Positions 18,138 to 27,087 of a stretch of DNA of 64,000 nt are shown here, in pieces (position 1 is the stretch's first letter; every line of letters begins with the position of its first letter). The translations under genes were made by a program, and so were the position numbers. The stretch comes from JAWLDA01 sp041686855 (GTDB lineage: Bacteria; Bacillota; Limnochordia; DTU080; RSA5), in NCBI GenBank assembly GCA_041686855.1, contig JAWLDA010000003.1, positions 124,001-188,000 of the forward strand, read 5' to 3'. The notes under the pieces were generated by a model. It did no database searches. It worked only from the letters and a program-made list of their open reading frames with translations, and was not told the DNA's origin.

Positions 18138-18587
18138 ATGGACGGCGACGAGACACGCATCGAACGCATCGACGTCATGGTGACGCAGCTGGTTCGTCAT
18201 GTGGGCGCTTGGCATGCCGAGACGAGGCAGCAGATTTCAAAGCTTGGAGAAGAGATTACCGGGGTTCGCGACGAGCTGAAGGGTGAAATCTACGGTGTTC
18301 GCGACGAGCTGAAAGGCGAAATCTGCGGTGTTCGCGACGAGCTGAAAGGCGAGATCTGTAGTGTTCGCGTTGAGCTGAAAGCTGAGACGAACGAGTTGCA
18401 TGATGGGTTTCGTGGGGTGAATGCTCGACTGGAGGGACGTATAGAAGCTCTGCAAGACGACTTTTCCCAATTGTCGGAGGACGTACGAGTCTCATGGGCT
18501 GAATCCGTACGACGGTGGTCTGATCTTGGCAAGCGTGTGCAGAGGCTGGAATTGAAGCTCTCAAGCGATACAGGACGAACAGCTTGA
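18138..18587 (+). CDS. Coiled-coil protein with 11-residue repeats
   Basis: This 149-aa, strongly charged, almost entirely helical protein contains four consecutive 11-residue units (residues 42-85, pattern GVRDELKGEIC), flanked by further coiled-coil sequence. It has no signal peptide, membrane segment or catalytic motif. The repeats suggest a hendecad coiled coil, which forms a nearly straight or right-handed bundle. Similar small proteins are often annotated as hypothetical. No operon partner is evident. Confidence 0.6.
   Translation: MDGDETRIERIDVMVTQLVRHVGAWHAETRQQISKLGEEITGVRDELKGEIYGVRDELKGEICGVRDELKGEICSVRVELKAETNELHDGFRGVNARLEGRIEALQDDFSQLSEDVRVSWAESVRRWSDLGKRVQRLELKLSSDTGRTA
18261..18392 (+). 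repeat. Four tandem 33-bp repeats inside the coiled-coil gene
   Basis: Four copies of a 33-bp unit beginning GGTGTTCGCGACGAGCTGAA occur in frame. The middle two are almost identical and the outer two are diverged. This suggests recent expansion by slippage or recombination. Confidence 0.85.
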
Positions 18588-18806
18588 ATTGAGGCGGGAG
18601 AGCGCACATGACGGACAGGAGGCGACCGCCGCATGCAGGAGCCGCCTCAGCCCCCCTTGAAGCGAAAGCGTATGAAGAACGCATACGAACAGGGGAGGCG
18701 ACGCATGCGTGCGTCCCAAAGTTAAAAAGACGAGACGAACCCTCTACACAGACGAGAAGGTACGAAACGCACGGAATGATATTCAAATCCACATCTGCCT
18801 CCATCT

Positions 18807-19520
18807 TTGACGTATCTGATTGCCGAGCGCAGCGGTGAGAACGTACAGAGCCTGTTCACGGCGGTCCTCGAGGCGTATATCGGGAATCCGTCGGTTCTAA
18901 CTGTCACGCCGGTACCGTTGGTCGTCGAGGGATGTGGTGATAATGAATCACATGTGTACGTGGGCGACGACTCAGCTCGAGCCATTCAGGTGGTCTTGAA
19001 CACCGGGCGAGTCGACACCATCGTCACATCGCTCAACTCGGAACGAACCTACATGGTCGATGGTCGCTTTCATTTTCGGGGCTTCTTCGGCGTCTACAGC
19101 CACTCCGAGTCGGACGCCACACCGGTCTTGCGCTACCTGCACGATGGCGATCGGTTAGGTTCAGCTGATGATCCGGTGCCCACTGGGCCCGGGCGTGTGG
19201 AAGGGAGCGTGCTCGACTTCACACGGGACGTGCGTTTGCAAAACGAGTTGCTTGTGCGTGTCGACACCGGATCCGAGCTCAACGCCGATTTGATCGGCGC
19301 TCAAATCTACATCGAGAACGATGGCGAGCGAAACGCCGTGTACGAGATTAAGGGAGTGACGCCTCAAAGCGAGGGCACGTACACCATCGATATCGGCGAT
19401 GTCACGCTGGTACGGTGTTATCGAGATTCCAGCGACCATTCGAAAGGGTACGTGTACGACATCGCCCCTGGGGCACGTTTTCGCTTCCCACTCACATGGG
19501 TGGATCATGATCACCGCTAA
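18807..19520 (+). pseudogene. C-terminal fragment of a heparinase II/III-type protein
   Basis: The reading opens with TYLIAERSGENVQSLFTAVL and continues with VLDFTRDV, YIENDGERNAVYEI, DIGDVTLVR and GYVYDIAPGARFRFPLTW. This resembles the beta-sandwich C-terminal part of large heparinase II/III-like polysaccharide lyases. The catalytic alpha/alpha-toroid half is missing, and the 220 bases upstream carry no recognisable remainder. I therefore call it a 5'-deleted relic. It could alternatively be translated as a free 237-aa domain. Confidence 0.6.
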
Positions 19521-19588
19521 CTTATCCGCTACAATGCTTTTGAATCAGGTATGATATAAATAGAACGCTGGAAGGGGCATCCATATTT

Positions 19589-20002
19589 ATGGCGACAATG
19601 CTTTGTCCGTACTTAAACTTTGACGGAAACACCCGAGAGGCTATGACCTTTTACCACTCCATTCTTGGTGGGGAACTTACAATCCAAACCTTCGGAGAGG
19701 CAATGGGGGACATCCCAACTGACTATCGAGACCGAATCATGCACGCGCATTTGGTCAGCGACAACGTCAACGTGATGGCAAGTGACACGCATCCTGAGCA
19801 CAGTGCGCCTTTCGTGGTTGGCAACAACATTAATCTTAGCATCGTCGGATCCGATGAGGAGAGCCTGTCCGAGTACTTCAACCGGCTTGCCGCCGGCGGA
19901 AATGTGGACATGCCGCTTCAGAAGCAATTTTGGGGCGACACGTTTGGCATGCTGACCGATAAGTTCGGCATCCACTGGATGGTCAACATCACCGCGTCGT
20001 AG
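19589..20002 (+). CDS. VOC family protein, PhnB-like
   Basis: The 137-aa protein has the classic PhnB-like N-terminus PYLNFDGNTREAMTFYHSIL, LGGELTIQTFGE, and the C-terminal WGDTFGMLTDKFGIHWMVNI. It is a glyoxalase/bleomycin-resistance-fold protein of unknown substrate, cytoplasmic and monocistronic. The length is normal. Confidence 0.9.
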   Translation: MATMLCPYLNFDGNTREAMTFYHSILGGELTIQTFGEAMGDIPTDYRDRIMHAHLVSDNVNVMASDTHPEHSAPFVVGNNINLSIVGSDEESLSEYFNRLAAGGNVDMPLQKQFWGDTFGMLTDKFGIHWMVNITAS

Positions 20003-20252
20003 CAAAGACATATCGTATCGGGAACATAGATGAGCAGGCCGCTATCTAGTGGCGTATTCATGGACACGCAGGTACTCAATAAACCGCATGTCTGCGCGAA
20101 ATAGCGGTCTCTTTTTGTCCCAAACGAGAAAAATGCTGCACTGAAGCTCTCCATTCCCTGATAGGGAGTATTCGCATTTGCGTGAATGGACTGAGTACGT
20201 GACCGAGGTCACGGGTAGGTAGCGTTACAAACCATGTAAAGGGATGGTTAGG

Positions 20253-21500
20253 GTGAAGACGATTTTGGTGCGCGGCGGGGGGCAGACGGTGAATATCGGG
20301 GATATCTCTCACACCCCGAGTCTACTCGCCGTCCTCGAGAGACATATCCCAGAGGCCAATATTATTTTATGGCCCACCCGCCTGGATCGAGGCGTGGCGG
20401 AGATGCTGCGGCGCCGGTTTCCGGATATGCGAATCGTGCGCGACGCCAAAGGGTGGCGAAGTGAGAATCCGCGTGACGACGATCCGACCATTGCTGAAGC
20501 GCTACAAGAGGCAGATCTCATGATGCACAGTTCAGGTCCAGGATTTGGTTCTCGTCCTGATTTTGTGCGCTGGCATCAAGAGACCGGAAAGCCCTACGGC
20601 GCATACGGAATCACCCTGGGAAGCGGCATTGACCCAAATCAACTGCCGACCTTCGAACCGAGTCTTATAAACGTGTTGAATGACGCGTCATTCATCTTTA
20701 CGAGAGAGACAACGTCTCTTAAGGCAGTTCAGCAACTAGATCTCGCATGTAATCACTTTGATTTCACCCCCGATGTCAGCTTCATGCTCGACCTACGCAA
20801 CGACGAGGCTGCCGATGCTTTGATGGAGAGTGCGGGCCTCAAACGTGAGGACTTCATTTGTGTGATTCCGAGGTTGCGCATCACCCCGTATTGGAAAATA
20901 TACCCGGAACGGACCTTTGATTCAGGAGAGATTGAGCGGCGAACGGCCATCAACGAAGAGCACGCCGAGCGCGATCATGCGAAACTTCGGGAAGCGATAG
21001 TGGCGTGGGTGCGTCAAACCGGCCACAAGGTGCTTATCTGTCCTGAGATGAGTTATCAGGTGGATATCATTCGTCCGCTCGTCTATGATCCTCTCCCGGC
21101 GGATGTGAAAGAGAAAGTGGTACCCCTCGATCGATACTGGATTACTGACGAGGCCGCCTCTATGTACAGTCGCGCCCTCGCCGTGGTTAGCATGGAGTGT
21201 CACTCCCCGCTCATTGCCAACTCTGTAGGGCGGCCTGGTGTTTACTTGCGCCAACCACAAGATTCGTGGAAAGGGCAAATGTATTCCGATGTGGGATTGG
21301 GCGATTGGAAGATCGAGTTGGAGAGTGCGAGTGGCGCCGACCTCACGCAAGTGCTCCTCGAGATACACGCTGATTACGATGGGGCTCTTGCCCGCGTCAA
21401 CCGAGCCAAATCGTTTGTGGCGGAACAGACCGCCAAGACCATGTCGATCGTTCAGGGTGCGTTAGGTGATCAGGCTACAAAGAGTCGAGAGCATTTCTAA
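20253..21500 (+). CDS. Polysaccharide pyruvyl transferase family protein
   Basis: The protein of about 415 aa opens with KTILVRGGGQTVNIGDISHT. It carries GPGFGSRPDF, FTRETTSLKAVQQL, TPDVSFMLDL and the late VSMECHSPLIANSVGRPG, all typical of the PS_pyruv_trans (CsaB/WcaK-type) family, which transfers pyruvate ketals to cell-surface glycans. Start GTG 20253 is chosen because AAAGGG at 20238-20243 touches the ATG at 20244 but lies 9 bases from this GTG. No glycan-biosynthesis genes adjoin it, so the acceptor is unknown. Confidence 0.8.
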   Translation: MKTILVRGGGQTVNIGDISHTPSLLAVLERHIPEANIILWPTRLDRGVAEMLRRRFPDMRIVRDAKGWRSENPRDDDPTIAEALQEADLMMHSSGPGFGSRPDFVRWHQETGKPYGAYGITLGSGIDPNQLPTFEPSLINVLNDASFIFTRETTSLKAVQQLDLACNHFDFTPDVSFMLDLRNDEAADALMESAGLKREDFICVIPRLRITPYWKIYPERTFDSGEIERRTAINEEHAERDHAKLREAIVAWVRQTGHKVLICPEMSYQVDIIRPLVYDPLPADVKEKVVPLDRYWITDEAASMYSRALAVVSMECHSPLIANSVGRPGVYLRQPQDSWKGQMYSDVGLGDWKIELESASGADLTQVLLEIHADYDGALARVNRAKSFVAEQTAKTMSIVQGALGDQATKSREHF

Positions 21501-21545
21501 GCGTATGACTGGGCCGTCTACTATTTACGAGCCCTCGTCATACGC
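21501..21545 (+). terminator. Inverted repeat after the pyruvyl transferase gene
   Basis: GCGTATGAC (21501-21509) pairs with GTCATACGC (21537-21545), with further partial pairing inside (GGGC/GCCC). There is no T tract, so it is only a candidate terminator or mRNA-stabilising hairpin. Confidence 0.4.
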
Positions 21546-21572
21546 CTAACTAGTTAACCATGCATCCTGTTC

Positions 21573-21885
21573 CTATTGCACAAGCGCCTCATTCCGTTCA
21601 GCGTTAATCTCGTCGATAATGGCTTCAGTCTGACGATGGGTCTCTTCAAGCCACGACTGCGCCGGCGCTTGGCCCGACCAAATCTGCGTGATCGGTCCCA
21701 TAAAGGCACGGGGGGTTGAGACGGCTGTCTACGAAGTACCCGGGGATCGTATTCGGCTCCTCGGTGTTTTTGAAGATGGCCTGCCAGTTCTTGTCCTCAA
21801 TCCCCGTCAGTTCAACGTACAAGGGGCGTCACTTCTCTCTGATTTCCACAAAGTATACTGCTGTCGCACCGAGGCAAGGTCAGCC
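21573..21885 (-). pseudogene. C-terminal remnant of an ABC sugar-transporter solute-binding protein
   Basis: Reading the minus strand leftward from about 21885 gives GATAVYFVEIREK, an in-frame TGA, RPLYVELTGIEDKNWQAIF and NTIPGYFVDSRLN. A frame change follows, then STPRAFMGPITQIWSGQAP and a final segment ending EALVQ with a TAG at 21573. This is the C-terminus of a family-1 extracellular solute-binding protein interrupted by a stop and a frameshift; the N-terminal three quarters are gone. Confidence 0.75.
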
Positions 21886-22054
21886 TGGTATGACAGAGTG
21901 GTACAAAACAATATGAATGAGTGAATCATAGTCGGGCCGCCATCTGTCTTTGACTGGGGACTGATTTGTGCCTGAGATGTGGAGGCTGGATCGGTTAAAT
22001 GTCGAACACGAAGGCACCCAGGTATGTCAATTTGGTATCAAAGGTGATATAGCC

Positions 22055-22391
22055 GTGACTCAACCGAAGTCTACCTTGTTGATACATAACGGACGAGTTG
22101 TGACGCCTGTACGCCTGATCGACAAGGGAGCGGTGCACGTTGAGGGTGATACGATACGGGCTGTCGGAGAGGAAGGTGAGATCAAAGCGCCGGCCCATGC
22201 CAGTCTCGTCGACGCCAACGGAGCAATTATTGCACGTCAAGATGGCGTCGATGATTCCCGCTCGGATCCACGGGATACTACACGAGCGCGGGATGCTCAG
22301 CCCGGGACTCAAGGCTGATATCGTCATCTTCGATGATGGGGTTCGTGTGCAAACGACGATCGTTGAGGGCCGCGTGGTGTACACTCGCTGA
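22055..22391 (+). pseudogene. NagA/amidohydrolase-like gene with a large internal deletion
   Basis: A GTG at 22055 (AAAGGTGAT upstream) starts STLLIHNGRVVTPVRLIDKG and continues to about 22235 as the N-terminal beta domain of an N-acetylglucosamine-6-phosphate deacetylase-like amidohydrolase. A different frame then encodes ASMIPARIHGILHERGMLSP, KADIVIFDDG and VEGRVVYTR, the family's extreme C-terminus. The whole metal-binding barrel, roughly 270 residues, is missing. Confidence 0.75.
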
Positions 22392-22543
22392 CAAACCTCG
22401 TGACGGGTTCCGCGTACAACGGTCGGCAGGCGTGAAAATCCTGGGCCCGGTAGCGTGCCGGTCACGAGGTTGCCAGACGTGACTTGGTGAAATGCGCGCG
22501 ATGGCTCACCGTCTATGCAAGTGATATGTACAGCCGAGATACG

Positions 22544-23389
22544 TTACGCGGGTGAGATAAGATCACCAAAGAGCGTGTCGCGTTTCTCATCGGTCAGTGG
22601 GCTTCCCAGCTCACAGATCTCGAAGGACTCGGCGTACTCAATGCTGCGGCCTCGTTCACCGTAGGTCTCAATGAGTTGCTGGCGACATCGGTCTGCGTCT
22701 CGTCGGAAGCGCTCTCTTACTTGAGTTTGGAGCCATTCGAGGCGTTCGCTCTCCTCCGAAGGCACTTGCTCGAGCACGCCGCGGTTGTACGGTAGCCATT
22801 CGTACATTTGGGATGCGTGCTGGTGCAACATATGCACCTTCGTCTCGATAACCGGGGTAATATCAATGGCGACGTCGGGGCTGAAGGGGTACGGGCGTGT
22901 AAAGTCGTCGTGTAGAAATGCGAAGGTGGGGTTTGTCTTTAGGGCGGAGGTGAGCGCGACCATGTTCGGCACGGTGACAATATACGCTGCATCCTGGACG
23001 AGTTGTGACGTGTAGCGATGATCAGGATGGTAGTCGTTGGGTCTATGCGTCAGGATCAAGTCCGGATTAAATTCCCGAATGATCCGGATGACGTGCTTGC
23101 GAATGTGAAGGTCGGGCGTGAGCTCCCCATTGTGGTAATCAAGTACTTGGGATTCGATTCCGATTAGTTCCGCTGCCGATCGGGCCTCAGCTTGCCTCCG
23201 CCATGCCAGGGGGCCTCCACCGATGTCGAAATGACCCGTGTCTCCGTTGGTCATCGACACAAACTTTACGGTGTGTCCGGCCGCTGCCCACAGCGCCGCT
23301 GAACCTCCGGCCTTAAACTCACAATCATCGGGATGCGCCCCAAAGACGAGAATCCGAGCTTGTTTGGTCAATCTTGACTCTGCGTTCAT
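22544..23389 (-). CDS. PIG-L family deacetylase
   Basis: The 281-aa zinc-dependent N-acetyl-sugar deacetylase of the LmbE/PIG-L fold has metal-binding motifs AHPDDCE (residues ~18-24) and HPDHR (~121-125). SMTNGDTGHFDI and HRPNDYHPDH are typical of the family. AGGAGG precedes the ATG. It lies 34 bases downstream of the ceramidase-like gene on the same strand, so the two are probably co-transcribed. A deacetylase next to an amide hydrolase fits stepwise breakdown of an N-acylated glycoconjugate (inference). Confidence 0.9.
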   Translation of the reverse strand: MNAESRLTKQARILVFGAHPDDCEFKAGGSAALWAAAGHTVKFVSMTNGDTGHFDIGGGPLAWRRQAEARSAAELIGIESQVLDYHNGELTPDLHIRKHVIRIIREFNPDLILTHRPNDYHPDHRYTSQLVQDAAYIVTVPNMVALTSALKTNPTFAFLHDDFTRPYPFSPDVAIDITPVIETKVHMLHQHASQMYEWLPYNRGVLEQVPSEESERLEWLQTQVRERFRRDADRCRQQLIETYGERGRSIEYAESFEICELGSPLTDEKRDTLFGDLISPA

Positions 23390-23423
23390 AAAGAGAAACC
23401 TCCTAAAAGTTAAACCAACTTAC

Positions 23424-24740
23424 CTAGTCTGATTGGACCGATTGAATGAGTTTGATACACTCGTCGACCACAACGTGGCCAGCCCGGGATGTGATCGCTA
23501 GCCCCCGGTGCCGAATGCGCACATCGACTTCATATCCACCCTCTATGAAGGCTTCCTCGGTTGGCAAATATCCTTGGTAACCGCCGGTGTAGCTCAAGAG
23601 CACGGCTCGCCTATGTTGGACATTTTGGCGCACTTCGAGACCGAGTTCCACGAAGACTTCGGCCGGCACCCCGACGAGCGCAAGATCACCGATTTCGGCG
23701 AGTGTCAACACGAGTGGCGCTCCCGTCACGTGCTCGCCGGCTCGAGAGAGTGCAAGGACCTCTTCAGCCTGCTTCAGTGCTCTGCGAGCCCAAAAAGTAC
23801 GATTCGCGTTGCCCTCCGCTTCGCTCGTTCTCAGCTCAGCCTGAGCGGATTCAACGTGCCGGTCAGCTTCTTGAGGATTTGGAACCGGATCCACCGGCAG
23901 GAATACCTTCCGCTCGCCTGCGGCTAGGTGCGGCGTCAATTCGGGACTTTCGTCTGAATGGGTGAGGCACTCTACGACAGTTGCCCCGAGACGTGCACCG
24001 AGGCGGTCCACGTCTTCAAAGGTGCCGTTATGCGGACGTGAGTTTATATTTCCGGCCGCGCCGTTCGCGAAGAGTGCGATACTACCTGTCGCTTCTTCGA
24101 TAAAGCGCGACGCGGCTCCGGCGAAGTCGCCTGAGATCAGATAATTGCTTGATCCCATCACCACGGGATGGCACGCATGGGCGTACCAGACGGCGATGCT
24201 CTCTCCAGTCTCACTTACGACACTCAGGATGTCGACGGAAGGATCTACCGGCCCTGATGGATTGATTCCCAGGACGATTCGACCGTCGCGTCTTTCGCGC
24301 CGGTTAACCCCGCATAGCGTCGACGCTTGCAAACGCCGGAGGCGAGCGGGAACGGCTCTTGAGCGCGCCCATATTGCCGCGCTTGCGATCTTGTCTACGG
24401 TCACTCCCATGTTTCGCCTTGTGAGCGAATCCTCTGAATCGCCCACCCTGCATTTGGGCCCCGAGTGTGTATGTGTGGCCGACACTACCACGTGGGAGCG
24501 CGGAATGCCGGTCTCATGGTGTACGCGCTCCTGGATTGTCGTGACGGACTCGCGTGTCAAACCCAAAATTTCTACGCTGATGAGTACAATCTCTGTTGTA
24601 TCGTTGGCAAGGTATAGCGCGCGAGTCCAAAGCTCATCTCGAATTCCTTCGGCGCCGTGCGTTCTGCCCCCGTAACCGTCCATCAGGCAACCAACGGCTG
24701 GTGTGATGTTTAGTCGGGCGGCTCCGGCTTTGAGTCCCAT
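23424..24740 (-). CDS. Neutral/alkaline ceramidase-like hydrolase
   Basis: The 438-aa protein matches the N-terminal catalytic domain of neutral/alkaline non-lysosomal ceramidases: AGAARLNITPAVGCLMDGY, SATHTHSGP carrying metal-binding histidines, and YAHACHPVVMG with another. LFANGAAGNIN is also typical. Most bacterial members of this short class lack the C-terminal domain and a signal peptide, as here, and are of unknown substrate. GTAGGAGGATTC precedes the ATG. It forms a pair with the PIG-L deacetylase. Confidence 0.85.
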   Translation of the reverse strand: MGLKAGAARLNITPAVGCLMDGYGGRTHGAEGIRDELWTRALYLANDTTEIVLISVEILGLTRESVTTIQERVHHETGIPRSHVVVSATHTHSGPKCRVGDSEDSLTRRNMGVTVDKIASAAIWARSRAVPARLRRLQASTLCGVNRRERRDGRIVLGINPSGPVDPSVDILSVVSETGESIAVWYAHACHPVVMGSSNYLISGDFAGAASRFIEEATGSIALFANGAAGNINSRPHNGTFEDVDRLGARLGATVVECLTHSDESPELTPHLAAGERKVFLPVDPVPNPQEADRHVESAQAELRTSEAEGNANRTFWARRALKQAEEVLALSRAGEHVTGAPLVLTLAEIGDLALVGVPAEVFVELGLEVRQNVQHRRAVLLSYTGGYQGYLPTEEAFIEGGYEVDVRIRHRGLAITSRAGHVVVDECIKLIQSVQSD

Positions 24741-25016
24741 GGGGAGAATCCTCCTACTTGGCTTTTGTGGAGCGGCTCTTTAACCTGAGTGAGTAATTGA
24801 AGAGCATTTCGATGCTCTCTATCGGAGACCTGGTCTTTTCGTAAACCCTTCCCGGAAGCGATTGTGGATTGTTAGCGTGATCCGAGCTCCGTTACAAAGG
24901 AGCCCGGGCCAGCTGGACAGTAGTACGAAAGTAATTGCGCCGACTTCGCCGAGCCAGTCTCATTTTAGGCACCCGGTTCTCTGTCGATTGGAATTCTCCA
25001 AGAAAGGGAAGTGACG

Positions 25017-25868
25017 ATGAAGGAGTACCGTTACGAACTCTTGACGTGGCCCGAGGCGGACAAAGCGGCTCAGGAAGGCACTGTCGTCATATTGCCAGTG
25101 GGCGCTACCGAGCAGCACGGTCACCACTTGCCACTCGACGTGGACCATCGCATCGTCTACAGCGTCTGCCTTGAAGTTGGCCGTCGGTCCAACGGGAACG
25201 TCCTTGTGATGCCGCCGGTCAACTACGGGTACTGCCATCACGTGATGGACTTTCCCGGAACGATCAACATTCAAATGGAGCACTTCATCAACTACTGCCT
25301 AGACATCACGAAGAGTGTGGCGTACCACGGTTTTAAGCGGATCGTGATCGTCAACGGACACGGGTCGAATGAACCGCTGGTCCAATTGATCGCACGTAAG
25401 ACAATTCTGCTGACCGATGCGGTATGTGCCGGTTTTTCCTGGTGGCACAACGCCCGCAAGGCTTTTTCCGAGGTCCGCGAGTCTGAGTTCCCCGGAGGGT
25501 GCGCACACGCCTGTGAGCTCGAGACGTCGGTCTACCTTCATCTCAACCCTGACAAGGTGAAAAAGGAGCTCATTCGGGATGAGATGGCTGCCAACCTGAC
25601 TGACGAAGCTACGAAGGAGTGGTACGCGCTCGATTTGGACGGCGGCGCGGCGACCAGTCCCATCCCGTGGACAAGCACCTACACTGATTCCGGCGTGATC
25701 GGGCGGGCCACGCTTGGTACCGCCGACAAGGGGAAGGTCGCCTTTGAAGGGGCTGTAACGGAGATTCTCCGATTCTGCGAGTGGTTCAAAGCGTGGGAGA
25801 TGCCGCCGCGCAAGAGTCATCACAGTGCGCCGCCGACGATGGAGCTGCCCTTCGACGATGGCTTTTAG
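25017..25868 (+). CDS. Creatininase family protein
   Basis: This is a metal-dependent amidohydrolase of the creatininase fold, 283 aa from ATG 25017 (GAAAGGGAAG upstream). The metal-ligand motifs are PVGATEQHGHHLPLDVDHRI (Glu, His, Asp), VNGHGSN and HACELETS (His, Glu). Family members include creatinine amidohydrolase and mycofactocin MftE. It is followed 42 bases later by an enolase-superfamily gene, suggesting a catabolic pair for a sugar-acid or lactam; the substrate is unknown. Confidence 0.9.
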   Translation: MKEYRYELLTWPEADKAAQEGTVVILPVGATEQHGHHLPLDVDHRIVYSVCLEVGRRSNGNVLVMPPVNYGYCHHVMDFPGTINIQMEHFINYCLDITKSVAYHGFKRIVIVNGHGSNEPLVQLIARKTILLTDAVCAGFSWWHNARKAFSEVRESEFPGGCAHACELETSVYLHLNPDKVKKELIRDEMAANLTDEATKEWYALDLDGGAATSPIPWTSTYTDSGVIGRATLGTADKGKVAFEGAVTEILRFCEWFKAWEMPPRKSHHSAPPTMELPFDDGF

Positions 25869-25910
25869 CCGTTCGGGTAAGCAACTAGGATTTGAGGAGA
25901 GAGTGTAATC

Positions 25911-27023
25911 GTGAAAGTACGTGACGTGAAGAGTATCCCCTTGCGCGGACAGACGCCCCAGACCGGCTGGGATCACGAAGTGGCGGCCGAGACGGACATG
26001 CAGACACTCGTTGAAGTGGTCACCGACGAGGGATTGGTCGGGTACGGCAGCGCCTTTACCAGTCAGTCCTTGGTGGAGAGCGCCCTTCAACTGCTGCGTC
26101 CCTGGCTGATCGGCGAGTCGGCGATCGAGCCGGAACGCGTCTCTGAGAAGCTCCACCAAATGGCCTTTTGGCAGGGGCGAGGAGGGGCCGTCACGCACGC
26201 AATCAGCGGGATCGACATGGCCCTGTGGGATTTGTTAGGTCAGGTGACCAATCAACCGGTCGCCCGCCTCTTGGGAGGGTACTACCGGGATCGGATCAAA
26301 CCGTACGGTTCCATCTTGTTTGACGAGCCGGCCAAGTTGAGAGATACCCTACAGGATGTAGTCGGACGCGGTTTCAAAGCGATCAAGATGGGATGGCGTC
26401 CATTCGGGCGGGGTGACCGCAAACTCGATGAACTCCTGATCAAGACGGCCCGCGACGCGGTAGGGCCGGATGTTGAGCTCATGGTGGACGCGGGCGGCAG
26501 CGAACAGTTTTGGCCCCACTCGTACAAGTGGGCTTTGGAGACTGCAAGCATGCTGGCGGAGTACGACATCGTCTGGTTTGAAGAGGCGCTGCCACCCGAC
26601 GACATTGAGGGGTATGTGAAGCTGCGGGAGCATTCGCCGGTCCTCGTTGCAACCGGCGAAGTGTTGACTCGGCGGCAGAGTTTTATGCCCTGGATTAAAC
26701 GGGGGGCGATCGACATTCTCCAACCCGACTGCAGTAAGGTCGGTGGGCTCTCCGAAGCCAAGAAAATCGCATGGTCCGCCTACGACCACAATATCTTGGT
26801 CGTCACGCACGGCTGGAACAACGCCGTGGGGCTCGCCGCGGATCTACACCTAGCAGCGGCGATGCCGGTCGCCCGATGGGTCGAGTACCTCACACCCTCC
26901 CCTTATATCGAAGAGATTGTGAAGACGCCGTTCTCCCTCGATGAGAATGGAATGCTTCTCATTCCGACGACACCTGGCCTCGGCATTGAGTTGGATCCGG
27001 AGGCCCTTGAGCGATTTCAATAA
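25911..27023 (+). CDS. Mandelate racemase/muconate lactonizing (enolase superfamily) enzyme
   Basis: The 370-aa protein has an intact N-terminal capping domain (about 1-125) and a TIM-barrel domain. AIKMGW carries the catalytic lysine region. Metal ligands are VDAGGS (Asp), WFEEALPP (Glu) and VATGEV (Glu). THGWNNAVG supplies the catalytic histidine. This is the set of an acid-sugar dehydratase or racemase. It is co-oriented with the creatininase-family gene. Two other members occur in the window: intact at 36302-37438 and a fragment at 16970-17302. Confidence 0.92.
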   Translation: MKVRDVKSIPLRGQTPQTGWDHEVAAETDMQTLVEVVTDEGLVGYGSAFTSQSLVESALQLLRPWLIGESAIEPERVSEKLHQMAFWQGRGGAVTHAISGIDMALWDLLGQVTNQPVARLLGGYYRDRIKPYGSILFDEPAKLRDTLQDVVGRGFKAIKMGWRPFGRGDRKLDELLIKTARDAVGPDVELMVDAGGSEQFWPHSYKWALETASMLAEYDIVWFEEALPPDDIEGYVKLREHSPVLVATGEVLTRRQSFMPWIKRGAIDILQPDCSKVGGLSEAKKIAWSAYDHNILVVTHGWNNAVGLAADLHLAAAMPVARWVEYLTPSPYIEEIVKTPFSLDENGMLLIPTTPGLGIELDPEALERFQ

Positions 27024-27087
27024 AATCCATAGGAACGCAAGTGAGCCAGTAAAGGGAAGCGACACGTTCGGAGGGAGTGGAAGAAAG

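Noticed and set aside
18261..18392. Regular direct repeats that could suggest a CRISPR array
   Set aside because: The units are contiguous with no spacers, are in frame, and encode a coiled coil.
18608..18838. 76-codon frame between the coiled-coil gene and the heparinase relic
   Set aside because: It has no recognisable family and atypical composition, and it overlaps the start of the relic; insufficient support.
21688..21924. 78-codon plus-strand open frame
   Set aside because: It lies opposite a recognisable solute-binding-protein remnant and has no homology or convincing ribosome-binding site.
25299..26198. 299-codon minus-strand frame spanning the creatininase and enolase-superfamily genes
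   Set aside because: It is antisense across two well-supported genes and their intergenic gap, with no recognisable domain.
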